A stretch of 64,000 nt of DNA, from the NCBI GenBank assembly GCA_038210135.1, contig JBBQWZ010000033.1, forward strand, positions 1 to 64,000, in the 5' to 3' direction. The stretch is from JBBQWZ01 sp038210135 (GTDB lineage Bacteria > Acidobacteriota > Terriglobia > Bryobacterales > Bryobacteraceae). Position numbers and translations under genes: made by a program. Under the pieces are notes generated by a model that had not been told where the DNA came from, made no database searches, and was given only the letters and a program-made list of their open reading frames with translations. Position 1 is the stretch's first letter. Each line of letters starts with the position of its first letter. Shown in pieces: positions 1 to 8,896 of this stretch.

Positions 1-182
1 CCCTTGGAAAACGCTCCCGCGTTTCCCACATTCCCACAGCGCCTACGATTGCTTCTTTCCTCAAACAAAAAAGAAAGACTCCAGCCTCACCCACCCTCAA
101 CGCCCCGCTTCAGGCTCATCCTTCGATGAGAAAATGCTCGAACTGCGTATGGGCGGGCGGGTCGGTTAGGATGAGGGTCAGC

Positions 183-1181
183 ATGCGATACCTGCTGTGG
201 TTCCTACTTACAAGCGTGGCTTTGGGGCAGTCGTGGGAGCCGCAGTCGAGCGGCACGACGGCTTCCCTGCGTGGCGTGAGCGCGGTGAACGCGAACGTCG
301 TTTGGGCCAGCGGATCGAAAGGCACGTACCTGCATTCGAGCGACGGCGGGACGACCTGGGAAGCTGGGCAGGTTCCGAATGCGGAGGGGTTGGATTTCCG
401 CGGAATCCGCGCGGTGGATGCGCGTACGGTGTACCTGGTCAGCAGCGGGCCGGGCGACAAATCGCAGATCTTCAAGACCGCCGACGGCGGCAAAACGTGG
501 TCGCACCAATTTACGAATCCGGATGCGAAAGGCTTTTTCGACGCGATCGCATTCTGGGATGCGGGCCACGGCATAGTGGTGGGAGACCCGGTGGACGGGG
601 CTTTCGTGGTGTTTACGACGGAGGACGGCGGCGTGAAATGGACGCGAAGGCAGGGTCCGGCGGCGGTTGCCGCGGAGGGCGCATTCGCGGCGAGCAATTC
701 GAGTGTGGTGTTGCGAGGCAAGCGCGAGGCGTGGTTCGGATCGGGGGGCGTCGCTGGAGCTCGCGTGTTTCACACGAAGGACGGCGGAGCCACGTGGTCG
801 GTAGCGGCAACCGGAATTCGGAACGATTCGGCGTCGGCGGGGATCTTCTCGGTGGCGTTCCGCGACGGGAAATTCGGGATGGCGGTGGGGGGCGATTACG
901 CGAAGGACAAGGAAGCGGCGTCGAACATGGCACGATCGGCGTCGGGTGGATTGAAGTGGGAAGCGGGTAGCGGTCCAAAGGGCTTTCGTTCGGCGGTTGC
1001 GTATTTAGCTTCGGCGAAAATGTGGATCGCTACGGGGACTTCCGGGTCGGATGTATCGCGCGACGACGGCAAGACGTGGACTACGTTCGATGCGGGTGCG
1101 TATAACGCGATGAGCTTTGCGGGTGGCGCCGGCTGGGCGGTGGGTCCGGCGGGCCGGGTGGCTCGGCTGAGAATGAAATAG
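183..1181 (+). CDS. Secreted YCF48/BNR-type beta-propeller protein
   Basis: An exported protein made of Asp-box repeats, as in YCF48-like and sialidase-type propellers. Six S/T-x-DGG-x-T-W-like repeats are visible (SSDGGTTWE, TADGGKTWS, TEDGGVKWT, TKDGGATWS, SASGGLKWE, SRDDGKTWT), spread evenly over about 330 residues. The start at 183 is preferred because GAGGG lies five bases upstream and the product then begins with a clean signal peptide (MRYLLWFLLTSVALGQS). Upstream starts at 126 and 171 would add a charged leader. No catalytic residues can be assigned. The name 'photosystem II assembly factor' is only a family label; the role here is unknown. Confidence 0.8.
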   Translation: MRYLLWFLLTSVALGQSWEPQSSGTTASLRGVSAVNANVVWASGSKGTYLHSSDGGTTWEAGQVPNAEGLDFRGIRAVDARTVYLVSSGPGDKSQIFKTADGGKTWSHQFTNPDAKGFFDAIAFWDAGHGIVVGDPVDGAFVVFTTEDGGVKWTRRQGPAAVAAEGAFAASNSSVVLRGKREAWFGSGGVAGARVFHTKDGGATWSVAATGIRNDSASAGIFSVAFRDGKFGMAVGGDYAKDKEAASNMARSASGGLKWEAGSGPKGFRSAVAYLASAKMWIATGTSGSDVSRDDGKTWTTFDAGAYNAMSFAGGAGWAVGPAGRVARLRMK

Positions 1182-1200
1182 GGCAGCGTTTGAGTTGCGC

Positions 1201-1230
1201 TGGTCCCATCGCTGGCGCTCAGGGTTCAAG
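1201..1230. repeat. Intergenic palindromic repeat, family A
   Basis: One copy of the GGTCCCRTCGCTKRCGCTC-GGGTTCAA family, in the 75-bp gap between the propeller gene and pgm. Related copies occur near 2921, 5320, 24131, 43703, 45417, 47038 and 47103. Confidence 0.6.
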
Positions 1231-1256
1231 GTGGGATTTAAGGAGGCGAGTTTAGG

Positions 1257-2903
1257 ATGGCGGTGAGTGAGAAGGCGGGCCACGTTGCCGACGCCGCGAT
1301 GCTGGTGAACGTTCCGGCGTTGGTAGCCGCGTATTACGAGCAGCAGCCGGATCCGGCGAAGGCGGAGCAGAGGGTGGCGTTCGGCACTTCGGGACACCGC
1401 GGTTCGTCGTTGCATTCGACGTTCAATCAGTGGCATGTGCTCGCGATCACGCAGGCGATCTGCCTGTACCGCCGCGAAAACAAGATCGACGGACCGCTAT
1501 TTTTGGGTATCGACACGCACGCATTGTCGTATCCGGCTTTTGCGAGCGCGCTCGAAGTGCTGGCGGTGAACGGCGTCGAAACACGCATTGCAGAAGGCGG
1601 CGGTTACGTTCCGACGCCGGTGATCTCGCACGCCATCCTTACCTACAATCGCGGGCGTAAGGAAGGCTTGGCGGACGGCATCGTGATTACGCCTTCGCAC
1701 AATCCGCCCGAGGATGGCGGGTTCAAATACAATCCGCCGAATGGCGGTCCGGCGGATAAGGCGATCACGTCGTGGATCCAGGCGAAGGCGAATGAATTTT
1801 TGGGGGCTGGACTCTTGGGCGTATCGTGGAGTTCTTTTGAATCCAGTCTGCGCGCGCCGAACACGAAGGCCTACGATTTCGTGACGCCGTACGTCGAGGA
1901 TCTTGGCAACGTTCTCGACATGGAGGCGATTCGCGGGTCTGGTATCCGGCTTGGCGTGGATCCGCTGGGCGGGGCCGGTGTCGCGTACTGGCCGCGGATT
2001 GCCGAGCGGTACGGCCTGCAGTTGACGGTTGTGAATGACGCCGTGGATCCGACGTTCCGCTTTATGACCGTCGATTGGGACGGCAAGATTCGTATGGATC
2101 CTTCGTCGTCGTACGCGATGCAGAGCCTGATCGGGCTGAAAGATCGCTTCGATGTGGCGTTCGCATGCGACACGGATCACGACCGGCACGGCATTGTGAC
2201 GAAGACAGCGGGTCTGCTGCCGCCCAATCACTATCTGGCGGTGTGCGTGGATTATCTGTTCAGCAACCGGCCGGGTTGGCGCACGGACGCGCGCGTTGGA
2301 AAGACGGTGGTGAGCAGCGGCATGATCGATCGCGTGGCTGCAAAGGCGGGACGCGGTTTGTATGAGGTTCCGGTGGGCTTCAAGTGGTTCGTGGACGGAT
2401 TGCTCAATGGCTCGCTGGGGTTCGGCGGCGAAGAGAGCGCGGGCGCGTCGTTCGTCCGGCGCGACGGCACAGCGTGGTCGACGGACAAGGACGGAATCAT
2501 TGCGGCGCTGCTTGCGGCGGAGATCACGGCGAAGACGGGGCGGGATCCGGGCGAGGCGTATGCGAAGTTGACGGAGACGATGGGCAGTCCGGTGTATGGG
2601 CGCATCGATGCTCCGGCGACGGGTCCGCAGAAGGCGGTGCTGGCGAAGTTATCGCCGTCGGACGTGACGGCGTCGGATCTCGCGGGGGATCCGATCACTG
2701 GGATTTTGACGACGGCTGCGGGGAATGGCGCGGCGATCGATGGCGTGAAGGTGACGACGGCGAATGGGTGGTTCGCGGCGCGTCCGTCGGGGACGGAAGA
2801 GATTTACAAGATTTATGCCGAGAGCTTTCGCGGCGTGGAGCATCTGGCGCGCATTCAGGAAGAGGCGCAGGCGATGGTCGGCAAGGCACTGGGCGCGGCG
2901 TAG
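1257..2903 (+). CDS. pgm: Phosphoglucomutase (alpha-D-glucose phosphate-specific)
   Basis: Interconverts glucose 1-phosphate and glucose 6-phosphate in the cytoplasm, linking glycolysis with glycogen and sugar-nucleotide synthesis. At 548 residues it matches the usual length of the E. coli Pgm type. The catalytic serine loop is TPSHNPPEDGG (about residue 147), the metal loop is CDTDHDRHG (about 304), the sugar-binding loop is GGEESAGAS (about 389) and the phosphate-binding loop is RPSGTEEIYKIY near the C-terminus. AAGGAGG lies about 10 bases before the ATG. It is probably transcribed alone. The glycogen branching enzyme gene glgB lies far away at 59-61 kb. Confidence 0.96.
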   Translation: MAVSEKAGHVADAAMLVNVPALVAAYYEQQPDPAKAEQRVAFGTSGHRGSSLHSTFNQWHVLAITQAICLYRRENKIDGPLFLGIDTHALSYPAFASALEVLAVNGVETRIAEGGGYVPTPVISHAILTYNRGRKEGLADGIVITPSHNPPEDGGFKYNPPNGGPADKAITSWIQAKANEFLGAGLLGVSWSSFESSLRAPNTKAYDFVTPYVEDLGNVLDMEAIRGSGIRLGVDPLGGAGVAYWPRIAERYGLQLTVVNDAVDPTFRFMTVDWDGKIRMDPSSSYAMQSLIGLKDRFDVAFACDTDHDRHGIVTKTAGLLPPNHYLAVCVDYLFSNRPGWRTDARVGKTVVSSGMIDRVAAKAGRGLYEVPVGFKWFVDGLLNGSLGFGGEESAGASFVRRDGTAWSTDKDGIIAALLAAEITAKTGRDPGEAYAKLTETMGSPVYGRIDAPATGPQKAVLAKLSPSDVTASDLAGDPITGILTTAAGNGAAIDGVKVTTANGWFAARPSGTEEIYKIYAESFRGVEHLARIQEEAQAMVGKALGAA

Positions 2904-2920
2904 GTTTTTTGGAAATTGCA

Positions 2921-2946
2921 GGTCCCATCGCTTACGCTCAGGGTAA
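2921..2946. repeat. Intergenic palindromic repeat, family A
   Basis: GGTCCCATCGCTTACGCTCAGGGTAA lies just after the pgm stop and shares the family A core. Confidence 0.6.
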
Positions 2947-3002
2947 GCCGACGGGTCTGTATGGCTGGGATTGGTGGGTGCGGCGTATGGGGGGCGAAGG
3001 AT

Positions 3003-3022
3003 CCCCGCCCTTACGGGCGGGG
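3003..3022. terminator. Hairpin between convergent genes
   Basis: Perfect 8-bp stem CCCCGCCC/GGGCGGGG with loop TTAC, placed between the 3' ends of pgm and the leftward cytochrome gene. There is no clear T-run, so it may be a repeat-derived hairpin rather than a strict intrinsic terminator. Confidence 0.5.
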
Positions 3023-3042
3023 CTATGGAGCCTGCCGGCCGG

Positions 3043-4248
3043 TTATTCGATCACGCGGGCGGCGATGCGGGCGGTCGGCGATTTCGGATCGACGGCGATG
3101 TCGAGCCAGCCGATCATCATCTCATCCCAACTTTGCGGACCCCAGCCGACGGCGGCTTTCGGATTCGGATTGTAGGGATTGTTCGGCGAGTTGTCGAACA
3201 CGGCGGTGCACTCGATGCGTGTTCCGCGCGGCAGAATTTTGGGCGTCTCGAGGTAGTAATACGGCTGCCAGTTGAAGTCGTATTTCGGAATGGAGAGCAG
3301 CACTTCTTTTTCACCGGTCGGATAAATGGCGCGGAACTCGAAGGCCTTTCCGCGCACGTGCATGTGGGCGCGCATGCCGACCAGCTTGACGGTGTCGCGA
3401 ATCATGACGGCGGCTTCCGTTTTATAATTCGCCTCGCCGGGCGGGATATCGAGCCAATACGCGGAAGCCGTCATCGCCATCACTTGCTCGGAAACCGGCG
3501 CTTTCGCGAACACGAGTCCGAGCTTGGTGCGGTCCTTGGCAGCGTGTCCGTTAGTGGTGTAATGCATCTGGAAGATCAGCGTGGAACCGGCCTTGATCAG
3601 GCGGGCGGTTCCGGGCTGCCACACCTGCGGCATCATGCCGGGCGCGTAACCGGCGAGGTAATTGTGCGCGCCCATGCCGCCATAGCCCGAGTCCACAGTA
3701 ACGATAGCGTGGTGGACGACGGCGCGGTCCGTGGGGCGGACCTCGAGCATCTGGACCCATTTGTCTTCGGTGAAGTGAGTGGGCACGGGGATGTACTGAT
3801 AGTTAAGGACCCCGCTCGAAGGGATCGACATGACTTCGGGGAGTTCGAAGACGACGTCGGGTTTGGAGATGGTCCAGCCGTCGGTGAATTGTTTGGCAGC
3901 CGGGGCTTCGGCGGGCGCACCTTCGGGCGATCCGCCGTCCACCCAGGCGATGAGAGTTTCGCGTTCGCTCGCGGGCATCGAGAGATCGTTCGCGAATTTT
4001 CCGAAGCGCTTGTCGGGCGACCAGGGCGGCATGGTTCCGGCGAGGAGCGCTGTCTTGATGGCCTTGGCCCACGGCCGGACCTGCGTGTAGGTCAACAGCG
4101 ACATCGGCGCTGCTTCGCCGGAGCGGTGACAACTCTGGCAGCGGTTCTGCAGGATGACTTCGACGTCTTTATGAAATGTCGGCGCCGCAAACAGGGAGGC
4201 GGTTAGAAAGAAGCCAGGTGCGAATACAGCCGCGACACGCCGGATCAT
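3043..4248 (-). CDS. Secreted cytochrome c / copper monooxygenase-like protein (copy 1)
   Basis: Exported protein with an N-terminal c-type heme site (CQSCHRSGEA, about residue 38) and a C-terminal half resembling copper type II ascorbate-dependent monooxygenases: a histidine pair in AHMHVRG, a later EMMIGW segment that could supply the methionine ligand, and FQMHYTTNG. Redox chemistry outside the membrane is a reasonable inference; the substrate is unknown. The start at 4248 gives a signal peptide (MIRRVAAVFAPGFFLTAS); the ATG at 4272 would add eight residues. A paralogue with the same layout lies at 55948-57222. Confidence 0.75.
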   Translation of the reverse strand: MIRRVAAVFAPGFFLTASLFAAPTFHKDVEVILQNRCQSCHRSGEAAPMSLLTYTQVRPWAKAIKTALLAGTMPPWSPDKRFGKFANDLSMPASERETLIAWVDGGSPEGAPAEAPAAKQFTDGWTISKPDVVFELPEVMSIPSSGVLNYQYIPVPTHFTEDKWVQMLEVRPTDRAVVHHAIVTVDSGYGGMGAHNYLAGYAPGMMPQVWQPGTARLIKAGSTLIFQMHYTTNGHAAKDRTKLGLVFAKAPVSEQVMAMTASAYWLDIPPGEANYKTEAAVMIRDTVKLVGMRAHMHVRGKAFEFRAIYPTGEKEVLLSIPKYDFNWQPYYYLETPKILPRGTRIECTAVFDNSPNNPYNPNPKAAVGWGPQSWDEMMIGWLDIAVDPKSPTARIAARVIE

Positions 4249-4344
4249 GCGCAAATCATACACCGTTAGCAAGGGGGTCGAGGAGAGGCTGTCGAGCGGC
4301 GGCCACAGGCGATTCGCGATGGGGCGAAATGCGCCGGATTTCGC

Positions 4345-4376
4345 TTGACCCTGGAACCGGTTCCGGAGTTTACGCT
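4345..4376 (+). promoter_or_regulatory. MerR-type long-spacer promoter with palindromic operator
   Basis: TTGACC (4345-4350) and TACGCT (4371-4376) are separated by 20 bp. The spacer holds CTGGAACCGGTTCCGGAG, whose core GGAACCGGTTCC is a perfect palindrome. This is the classic arrangement for MerR-family activators (known from MerR, ZntR and CueR promoters). It lies 34 bp before the merR-like gene at 4410, which suggests autoregulation. Confidence 0.75.
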
Positions 4377-4409
4377 CGATCCTGACAGCGTATTCTACAA
4401 GTCAACTGA

Positions 4410-4850
4410 ATGCGAAGTGGAGAATTAGCAACGCGCGCGGGTGTGAGTCCGGACACGCTCCGTCACTATGAGCGGGTCGGCGTGCTGGCGCGTCCGCGGC
4501 GGACGGAGTCGGGCTATCGGGATTATCCCGAAAGCGCGTTGGCTCGCGTGCAACTGGTGCGGCGCGCCGTGGCGCTGGGGTTTTCGCTCGACGAGCTGGC
4601 TCGCATATTACGGGTCCGCGAACAGGGCGGAGCGCCTTGCAGGCAGGTGAAGGGCCTGCTCGAAGCCAAGCTAGGAGCGCTTGAATCCGAAATTGCGGAT
4701 CGAGTTGCGCTCCGCGATGAGCTGCGCCGGCTGTTATCCGATTGGTCCGGCCAGTTGGCGGATCGGCAGGGTGACGAGCCGCTTCATCTACTGCAGAAGT
4801 TGACGGAATCTCCGCTGCGACGCCGTACCGAAAGGAATTTCAAATCATGA
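4410..4850 (+). CDS. MerR family transcriptional regulator
   Basis: Cytoplasmic DNA-binding regulator of 146 residues. The N-terminal MerR helix-turn-helix and wing are clear (GELATRAGVSPDTLRHYER, then the GYRDY wing), followed by a dimerisation coiled coil (about 80-115). It has one cysteine, C77 in GAPCRQV, at the place of the first metal-binding cysteine of MerR/ZntR proteins. The C-terminal cysteine loop of those sensors is missing and replaced by DWSGQLADRQGDEP, so the inducer cannot be read off. Its stop overlaps the start of the next gene (ATGA), and a MerR-type promoter sits directly upstream. Confidence 0.9.
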   Translation: MRSGELATRAGVSPDTLRHYERVGVLARPRRTESGYRDYPESALARVQLVRRAVALGFSLDELARILRVREQGGAPCRQVKGLLEAKLGALESEIADRVALRDELRRLLSDWSGQLADRQGDEPLHLLQKLTESPLRRRTERNFKS

Positions 4851-5305
4851 CTCTCGCTCTGTTCGCTTTACTGCTGTTCGCGCCGCCGCAGGATCACGAT
4901 CATCACATGGTCGATAAGCGTGGCGACAAGATAATGGGCTTCTCGCATGAGAAGACCACGCACCACTTTCTGCTTTTGAAAGATGGCGGCGCGATTCAGG
5001 TGACTGCGAATTCAGTTGAAGACACCGCGAGTCGCGACCAGATCCGCAAGCATTTGGGACATATCGCGGGGATGTTCGCGGAAGGGAATTTCCAAGCTCC
5101 GATGCTGGTGCACGCAAAGAACGTTCCGGGTACGGCGACGATGACGGAGTTGAAAGAGAAGATCACGTATCGGTTTGAAGAGGTGGAGGGTGGGGCGCGG
5201 GTACGGATCCGTACGGCGGATCCGAAGGCGCTGGCGGCGGTGTACGAGTTTCTGCGATTCCAGATTTCGGATCATCGGACGGGGGATTCGGGGAAGGTGG
5301 AGTAG
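4847..5305 (+). CDS. Hypothetical exported His-rich protein coupled to MerR
   Basis: Family not recognised. The 152-residue product starts with a short hydrophobic leader (MTLALFALLLFAPP), then a histidine-rich stretch (DHDHHM, then EKTTHHF) and a compact soluble domain with no cysteines. Translation is coupled to the MerR gene through an ATGA overlap, so the two almost certainly share the promoter at 4345. The histidines could bind a metal, but that is inference. The TAG stop falls just before the 80-bp direct repeat. Confidence 0.7.
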   Translation: MTLALFALLLFAPPQDHDHHMVDKRGDKIMGFSHEKTTHHFLLLKDGGAIQVTANSVEDTASRDQIRKHLGHIAGMFAEGNFQAPMLVHAKNVPGTATMTELKEKITYRFEEVEGGARVRIRTADPKALAAVYEFLRFQISDHRTGDSGKVE

Positions 5306-5319
5306 GTGTGGGCCAAGGT

Positions 5320-5475
5320 CCGCTCCCTTACGGTCGCGGTTCGGTGCTGGGATCGTGGGTCCCGTCGCTGACGCTCCGGGTTCAGTCCGGGCGTTGGAGC
5401 CGCTCCCTTACGGTCGCGGGTCGGTGCTGGGAGCGTGGGTCCCGTCGCTGACGCTCCGGGTTCAGTCCGGGCGTG
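5320..5475. repeat. Two-copy 80-bp direct repeat containing family A core
   Basis: Two nearly identical units start at 5320 and 5400 (period 80 bp). Each holds CCGCTCCCTTACGGTCGCGG followed by CCCGTCGCTGACGCTCCGGG and TTCAGTCCGGGCG. The units differ at only a few bases. They fill most of the gap between two convergent genes. Confidence 0.85.
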
Positions 5476-5529
5476 TGACGACGAAGACTCGGCTGAGAGT
5501 TCCGCTGGCATGACGCGGCGTAATGTTTT

Positions 5530-8500
5530 TTAGTAGGTCCAGCGGAAGCTCAGAAGACCGGTGCGGGCGCTGCCGGCGGGCGGAAAGATGTGGGTGCTGG
5601 TGATGGATCCGCCGGTGGCGACGTTCACCGTGGTCGAGGGTTGGCCGTAGTTGAAATGGTTGATGGCGTTCTGGAAGGACGCTCCGAGCTGGATGCGGCC
5701 GGCCTTTTCGAGATAGAAGCTCTTGACGACGCCGGCGTTGAATAGGACGAAGCCGGGTCCTACGATACTGTTGCGGGCGGCGTTTCCGAAACGGCCGCTG
5801 CCCGTCGCGGGCACCGCGAACGCAAGCCGGTCGAACCAGGCGGCCAGCGTTTGCGGATACGTGATTGCGCTGACGACATCCGGACGTCCGCCGACCGTAT
5901 TAGTGCCGGACGGATCGCTGCCTGAAAATTGCGGATTCAGAAAATTGCCGGTGGAGAGATTCAGCAGCATGTTCAACTGCCAACCGCCCCACAGCTTTTT
6001 CTGCGCCCAAGGCAGTTCATAGAGCGCCTGATTCATCCAGGAGTGGCGCGGAACGCTATAGACGTCGGCGCGGTCGCGCCGGCGGTCGTAGGCATTCTCG
6101 ATCAGCGTATTCACCTCGGCATCGCCGTTGTCGTCGACTTCGCTGAGAGACTTCGCCCAGGTCCAGGCGGATTGAAACGAGAGGCCGTTCGACATGCGCT
6201 TGGTCATTTGGACCTGCAGAGCGCTGTAGCGGCTGTTGGCTCCGTTGTCGGCGTAGCTGATGTTGTTAAACAGCGGATACGGACGGCGCGCCTGGGCGAA
6301 GGCTAGCGTCGAAGGCAGCGGCTGATTGACGTTCCGTTGATAGGGAATATTGGTTCCTTTGGAACCCAGATAGCTGACGCGCAGGCCGTAGTTGCGGCCG
6401 ATCTCTCGCTCGACGGTGAGCGAATACTGCATCGCGTACATCGCGCTGAGATTGGGCGAGACGCCGTTCAGCGTGAAGCTACCGGACGGAGCGGTCTGTT
6501 GGAACGCATTCGCGAAGTTGAAGACGGGCCCGCTGGCCGGGTTCGTATAAGTGGTGGTCGACGCGTAGGGCCCGGCGGCGAGATAGCCGGCGATGTCGCC
6601 CGAGAAATGGCCGTAGTAAATTCCCCAGCCGCCGCGGACGACGGTCTTCGCATTGCTGCCGATGCCGTAGGAGAATCCGAAGCGGGGGGCGAAATTGTTC
6701 TTATCCGCGTTCCGCAAACTGGATCCGAGTCCGACTTGCGAAGCGGTCTTCACGGGCAGCGAGGCGGGGAAGTAGGGGCTGAAGAGCTTCTGCGCTCCGT
6801 CGGGGACGACGACGGATCCGCTGGCGAGATCGAAGGAGTACAGGTTGCCGTTGCGCGCGGTAACGGGAGCGTTGAACTCGTAGCGGATCCCGTAGCTGAG
6901 CGTGAGGCGCGACGTGACCTTGAAGTCGTCCTGCGCGTACATCGACCAATCGTAGAAGCGATTGTATTGGACTGGAAACGGATCGAGGCGGCCGACCGTG
7001 GTGGGGAGGCCGAGCAGGAAGTCGGCATACGCGTTTCCGGTGTAGCGGTTGGTGAAACCGTAATTGCCGAACAGGTTCGCGTTGGTGGTCAGGTGGCGAT
7101 TAACGAACCAGTAAACGTACTCGCCGCCGAACTTCAGCGTATGGCGTCCAGTGACCCAGGTCAGGTTATCGGCCATCTGCCAATGTCCGTCGTTCACTGG
7201 ATTCAGAAGCGATTGGGTGACGGTCGAGTAGCCGGTAATCGCGATATTCGGGATGCCTTTGATGCCGGTGCGATCGGGGAGGCCGGTGATGCCGAGCAGA
7301 TTCAGGACGTCCTGTCCGAGAAGGTCCGCCGTGGATTTCGATTCGAGGTCGATGACGCCGGCGCGGAACTCGTTCACGATGGTCGGACGCGCGGCCCAGA
7401 CATCGCCGAAGGCCAGGAAATGTACGCGGCGGTCGTTGGTGGAGGTTCCGACGGAAGAAGCGGGCAGCGTACTGCGCGCGCCGGGGATGTGGTAGTCGGA
7501 CTTCTTGTATTCGTAGCGGGCGAAGGCGGAATGGCCGGGCGCGAAGTAGTGATCGACGCGGCCCTCGGCGATGTTGTGGGATTCAGGGCCGGTGAAGCTG
7601 GCGCGGTAATTTCCGGTGAAGCTCGAATCGGGTCCGAAGTTGGGGAGCGGGAAGAATTTCGCCTGCGCGGCCTTGGCTTGTGGACTGATGAACTGCGGCA
7701 GGATCACGTTGCCGTTGAAGGGAATCACGCCAGAGAAGGGATTCCTGAGCGCGGCGGAGCCGGTGAAATCGCCGTTGCGCTGGGCGCGCGTTGGAACGTT
7801 CGCGGCGGTTGGCGGAATGGGATACGCGCGCACCCCGCGAATTCCGTCGTAGGTGAAAAACGCGAAGGTTTTATCTTTCTTGATGGGTCCGCCGGCGGCG
7901 AGGCCGTAGTCGTGGATGTTCTGGAATTGCGCGCCGAGGATGGGGTTGCGCGCGTCGAACGCTCCGTTGCGGGCGTACCAGAAGAGGTCGCCGTGCCAGC
8001 CGTTGGTGCCCGAGCGAGTGACGGAGGTGATGGTGCCCATGCCGCCGAATTCGGCGCGGGTGGTGAAGATGTTGGCGGTGAATTCCTGCACGGATTCCAT
8101 GGAGGGCTGCGAGACGGGGTCGGCGGTTCCGAAGTTGCCGAAGTTGGTTTCGATGCCGTCGACCTTGAGCTTGACGCCGTTGGCGCCGCTGCCCGGGACG
8201 ATCCAGGCGGCTCCGGCGCCGACCTGCTGGACGCCGGGGATGGTCAGCGGGAGGATTTGTGAAGTGAGTCCGCTATCGCCGGAGTTGTTGTAGACGCTGC
8301 GCAGGTTGGTGGGGAGTTCGAGCAACTGGCGGCGGGATAGGGAGGGGTTGATGGCGGGCGTGTCGAGCTGAATCGATTCGCCGACTACGTCCATGGTGAC
8401 GGTATCGGTGCCGGATACCTGCAGACGGATATCCTGGCGAATGTTCCGGAAGGCCGCCACGTCGAACGGATTGGTTTCGAATTTCTGAAAGCCTTTAGCA

Positions 8501-8739
8501 ACCGCGGTGAGCTTGTACTTGGCGGGCGGCAGGTTGGCGAACGCATAGGCTCCGCTGCCATTGGAGGCGCCTTTGAGCACGACATGGGTGTCGACGTTTT
8601 CGAGGGTTAACTCCGCGTTCGGAACGATTGAGCTGGTGGGGTCGGTAACGACTCCGGCGACGGTGCCGAGAGGGGATTGCGCGAAGGCGGCGGCGGTCAA
8701 GCCGATTAGGAGAAGAAGGGAAGATAGCGAGACTTTCAT
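5530..8739 (-). CDS. TonB-dependent receptor, Oar-like, with N-terminal carboxypeptidase-regulatory domain
   Basis: A 1069-residue outer-membrane protein. Signal peptide (MKVSLSSLLLLIGLTAAAFAQ), then a carboxypeptidase-regulatory-like beta-sandwich (about 25-105, beginning GTVAGVVTDPTSSIVPNAEL), a plug domain with the KVDGIETNFG and RSGTNGWHGD segments (about 130-260), then a long barrel ending in an aromatic residue (SFRWTY). Large families of such receptors are typical of Acidobacteriota, where they are thought to import glycans or other large nutrients. No SusD-like partner is adjacent, so the substrate is unknown. It is divergent from the gene at 8897. Confidence 0.92.
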   Translation of the reverse strand: MKVSLSSLLLLIGLTAAAFAQSPLGTVAGVVTDPTSSIVPNAELTLENVDTHVVLKGASNGSGAYAFANLPPAKYKLTAVAKGFQKFETNPFDVAAFRNIRQDIRLQVSGTDTVTMDVVGESIQLDTPAINPSLSRRQLLELPTNLRSVYNNSGDSGLTSQILPLTIPGVQQVGAGAAWIVPGSGANGVKLKVDGIETNFGNFGTADPVSQPSMESVQEFTANIFTTRAEFGGMGTITSVTRSGTNGWHGDLFWYARNGAFDARNPILGAQFQNIHDYGLAAGGPIKKDKTFAFFTYDGIRGVRAYPIPPTAANVPTRAQRNGDFTGSAALRNPFSGVIPFNGNVILPQFISPQAKAAQAKFFPLPNFGPDSSFTGNYRASFTGPESHNIAEGRVDHYFAPGHSAFARYEYKKSDYHIPGARSTLPASSVGTSTNDRRVHFLAFGDVWAARPTIVNEFRAGVIDLESKSTADLLGQDVLNLLGITGLPDRTGIKGIPNIAITGYSTVTQSLLNPVNDGHWQMADNLTWVTGRHTLKFGGEYVYWFVNRHLTTNANLFGNYGFTNRYTGNAYADFLLGLPTTVGRLDPFPVQYNRFYDWSMYAQDDFKVTSRLTLSYGIRYEFNAPVTARNGNLYSFDLASGSVVVPDGAQKLFSPYFPASLPVKTASQVGLGSSLRNADKNNFAPRFGFSYGIGSNAKTVVRGGWGIYYGHFSGDIAGYLAAGPYASTTTYTNPASGPVFNFANAFQQTAPSGSFTLNGVSPNLSAMYAMQYSLTVEREIGRNYGLRVSYLGSKGTNIPYQRNVNQPLPSTLAFAQARRPYPLFNNISYADNGANSRYSALQVQMTKRMSNGLSFQSAWTWAKSLSEVDDNGDAEVNTLIENAYDRRRDRADVYSVPRHSWMNQALYELPWAQKKLWGGWQLNMLLNLSTGNFLNPQFSGSDPSGTNTVGGRPDVVSAITYPQTLAAWFDRLAFAVPATGSGRFGNAARNSIVGPGFVLFNAGVVKSFYLEKAGRIQLGASFQNAINHFNYGQPSTTVNVATGGSITSTHIFPPAGSARTGLLSFRWTY

Positions 8740-8896
8740 CGAGTATTCACTAGGCTACGGGAAGGAAGGCTCCGAGGGCAACGCGGTCGGCGATTTGAAA
8801 CCTTGACAGCCGGTAGCCTGAGGCGTACTCCATCGGGAATGTCCCAGCTTGTACTGGGCGACCGTCCGCGTAGACTGAACTTGGATACCTCCTTAC

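Noticed and set aside
2971..4206. Open frame opposite the cytochrome/copper protein
   Set aside because: His/Arg/Gly-rich shadow without a family; the leftward frame has signal peptide, heme and copper motifs.
5320..5475. Possible CRISPR or attachment site
   Set aside because: Only two units, no spacers, no integrase nearby; better explained as a composite palindromic repeat.
6337..8262. Long open frame opposite the TonB receptor gene
   Set aside because: It lies entirely antisense to a clear receptor, and its sequence is Arg/Gly/Val-rich with no family. In GC-rich DNA such antisense frames are common.
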